A stretch of DNA of 7,496 nt from an uncultured Chlamydiae bacterium (GTDB taxonomy: Bacteria; Chlamydiota; Chlamydiia; Chlamydiales; SM23-39): assembly GCA_903909295.1 (NCBI GenBank), contig CAIVVG010000034.1:1-7496 (forward strand), given 5' to 3'. Below are positions 6,448 through 7,496 of the stretch, piece after piece; the first letter of the stretch is position 1; each line of letters starts with the position of its first letter. A program made the position numbers and the translations under genes. Below the pieces are notes generated by a model, which did not search any database, was not told where the DNA came from, and worked only from the letters and a program-made list of their open reading frames with translations.

Positions 6448-6469
6448 TCAAAAATGAGAAGAGTTCTCA
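6448..6469 (-). terminator. possible weak intrinsic terminator after the NEL gene
   Basis: On the minus strand a perfect 6-bp inverted repeat, TGAGAA and TTCTCA with a 3-base loop (6455-6469), is followed by TTTTT (6450-6454). The first stem base triplet is the TGA stop of the NEL gene. The stem is short and AT-rich, so efficiency would be low. Position and the following U run fit a rho-independent terminator for the convergent gene. Confidence 0.4.
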
Positions 6470-7496
6470 AAGGTTGGCAATCTCTTCCCTTCTCAATTGG
6501 TCGATGAAAGTCGCTATTGCCGTGTATTCATAAGGCACCCCTCTCTTTGCGGCCTTACCCAACAGTTTTTGAAGGCTTGCCGACACTGCTGCGGGAGTTT
6601 CTCGGTTAAAATACTCCTCAGCCTCCTCCAGGAGGGAATGAGCTTCTTTTGTAATCCTTTCCACGTCTGCTCGTTTCTGTTTTTGCACATACCCCTGCCA
6701 GTAACCCGAGTTGGCAAGCATTTGTTCGTCTGGGATGGCTCTCAGAGCCTCCCTGGCGGCTAGAAGCATTGCATCCGTCACTCCAGACATTCCCGCATAC
6801 AGCATTCCCTCTGTAGAAATAGGTAACTCAAAGGCATCTTTCAGGCGGATGTGGAAGTAAAGAATCGTCTCAATGGAATCCCCCAACCCCTCTGCTCGGC
6901 ACAGCGCCAAGGCGTGGTTTTTCAACCATTCATAGCGCTGGGCGCGGATGGCTAAAGCTCGAAACTGCTCAGGGGATAGATCTTGGTAAAATTGTGCGAG
7001 GATCTCGATTTCATTAAACACTATCAGAACGCGGTCGCCGCAAGTTTCCAATCCTTCGCGAATAAGTCCGAATAGGGCAGAGCGAAACTCCTCGTTCCGG
7101 TTGGCTAGGTCGAGCATTTGTCTTGCTCGACGGACCACGTTTTCTCTTGCCGCGCCACCTGCTTGGTAATCTCGCGTATCGCGGAGCCGTCTTAAGTATC
7201 GGGTCAGTAGAGCTCGATTTTCTGGGTCCTGAGAACGGAGCCCCTCTAATTCACCCGCTCCCCAAGCAGCCATTTCTCCTTCCAGAGTAGTAACCTGCGC
7301 TGGAACCACTTCATCTGCAATAGAAAGATAGACATTAGGCCCCTGACCTGGATGAGTAATCCGGTGTTGTCGTAGGCGCTCCTGGAAGTTCTGGACGTAT
7401 TCAGGACTAAAGCGGTTGTTTTCAGCATCTACTTCAGTCTGTCTCGGCAAAGAGAGAATGGAATCATGTAGTTCCGTGAAGTGGTTGTGGCTCAGA
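6467..7496 (-). CDS. LRR-NEL type E3 ubiquitin ligase effector (IpaH/SspH-like), 5' end outside window
   Basis: The visible 342 codons contain a NEL (novel E3 ligase) domain. This fold takes ubiquitin from a host E2 onto a cysteine and passes it to a substrate. Counting from the in-frame TTG at 7448-7450, the motif ETCGDRV has Cys137 and Asp139 (Cys codon 7040-7042), the CxD active site of IpaH and SspH2 (CEDRV there). Flanking blocks also align with SspH2: LLTRYLRRLRDTRDYQ (81-96) before the Cys; IETILYFHIRLKDAFELP (193-210) and MLYAGMSGVTDAML (216-229) after it; a helical C-terminus to 327. The frame stays open upstream to the edge and reads LSHNHFTELHDSILSLP, the last leucine-rich repeat and cap typical of this family. 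The TTG is therefore not the true start, and LRRs for substrate recognition should lie to the right. Such proteins are type III secreted in Shigella and Salmonella; secretion and host target here are inferred. Confidence 0.87.
   Translation of the reverse strand, partial: LSHNHFTELHDSILSLPRQTEVDAENNRFSPEYVQNFQERLRQHRITHPGQGPNVYLSIADEVVPAQVTTLEGEMAAWGAGELEGLRSQDPENRALLTRYLRRLRDTRDYQAGGAARENVVRRARQMLDLANRNEEFRSALFGLIREGLETCGDRVLIVFNEIEILAQFYQDLSPEQFRALAIRAQRYEWLKNHALALCRAEGLGDSIETILYFHIRLKDAFELPISTEGMLYAGMSGVTDAMLLAAREALRAIPDEQMLANSGYWQGYVQKQKRADVERITKEAHSLLEEAEEYFNRETPAAVSASLQKLLGKAAKRGVPYEYTAIATFIDQLRREEIANL

Noticed and set aside
6421..6480. Short inverted repeat TGAGAA-GAG-TTCTCA considered as an attachment site or operator
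   Set aside because: There is one copy only, it coincides with the end of a gene and is followed by a T run on the minus strand, so a weak terminator explains it better.
1..7496. CRISPR arrays, tRNA or rRNA genes, insertion sequences, long direct repeats
   Set aside because: None was found on reading both strands; almost all sequence is accounted for by coding regions with very short gaps.

Overview
The window looks like a chromosomal segment of a member of the phylum Chlamydiota, more likely a Chlamydia-like (environmental, protist- or animal-associated) lineage than a Chlamydia species. The main reason is gene order. On the minus strand, mgtE, a DciA/DUF721 gene, gyrB and gyrA follow one another. 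From memory, this matches the Chlamydia trachomatis order mgtE (CT194), tgt, CT192, CT191 (DUF721), gyrB (CT190), gyrA (CT189), but with tgt and CT192 missing here. The GyrA N-terminus, including the block HGETVIYPTLVRLAQ, also reads as chlamydial. Base composition is roughly balanced, higher in GC than most described chlamydiae. No search could be run, so genus is left open.

Layout, left to right. Positions 1-1481 (minus) hold about the first 493 residues of gyrase subunit A, running off the left edge. Its reading frame is broken once, at a five-base C run (959-963); on both sides the protein is fully conserved. Positions 1489-3963 (minus) hold intact gyrB. Positions 3971-4294 (minus) hold a small DciA-like gene that probably starts at a TTG with a strong ribosome binding site, not at the upstream ATG inside mgtE. 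Positions 4342-5754 (minus) hold intact mgtE, a CBS-gated Mg2+ channel. Positions 5782-6222 (minus) hold an unrecognised 146-residue protein. Together these form a tightly packed, co-directional run with gaps of 7-47 bp: metal uptake, then replication helicase loading, then supercoiling control.

The right-hand 1.3 kb is accessory in character. A short plus-strand ORF (6222-6428) is the detached C-terminal end of a PD-(D/E)XK nuclease-family (DUF1703) protein and looks like a gene remnant. Converging on it is the most notable gene of the window (6467-7496, minus, 5' end outside). Its visible part is the end of a leucine-rich repeat followed by a NEL domain, the E3 ubiquitin ligase fold of Shigella IpaH and Salmonella SspH effectors, with the catalytic Cys-x-Asp motif intact. 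This is probably a secreted effector that acts on host ubiquitin, next to a housekeeping replication/supercoiling cluster.

No tRNA, rRNA, CRISPR array, insertion sequence or long repeat was seen.
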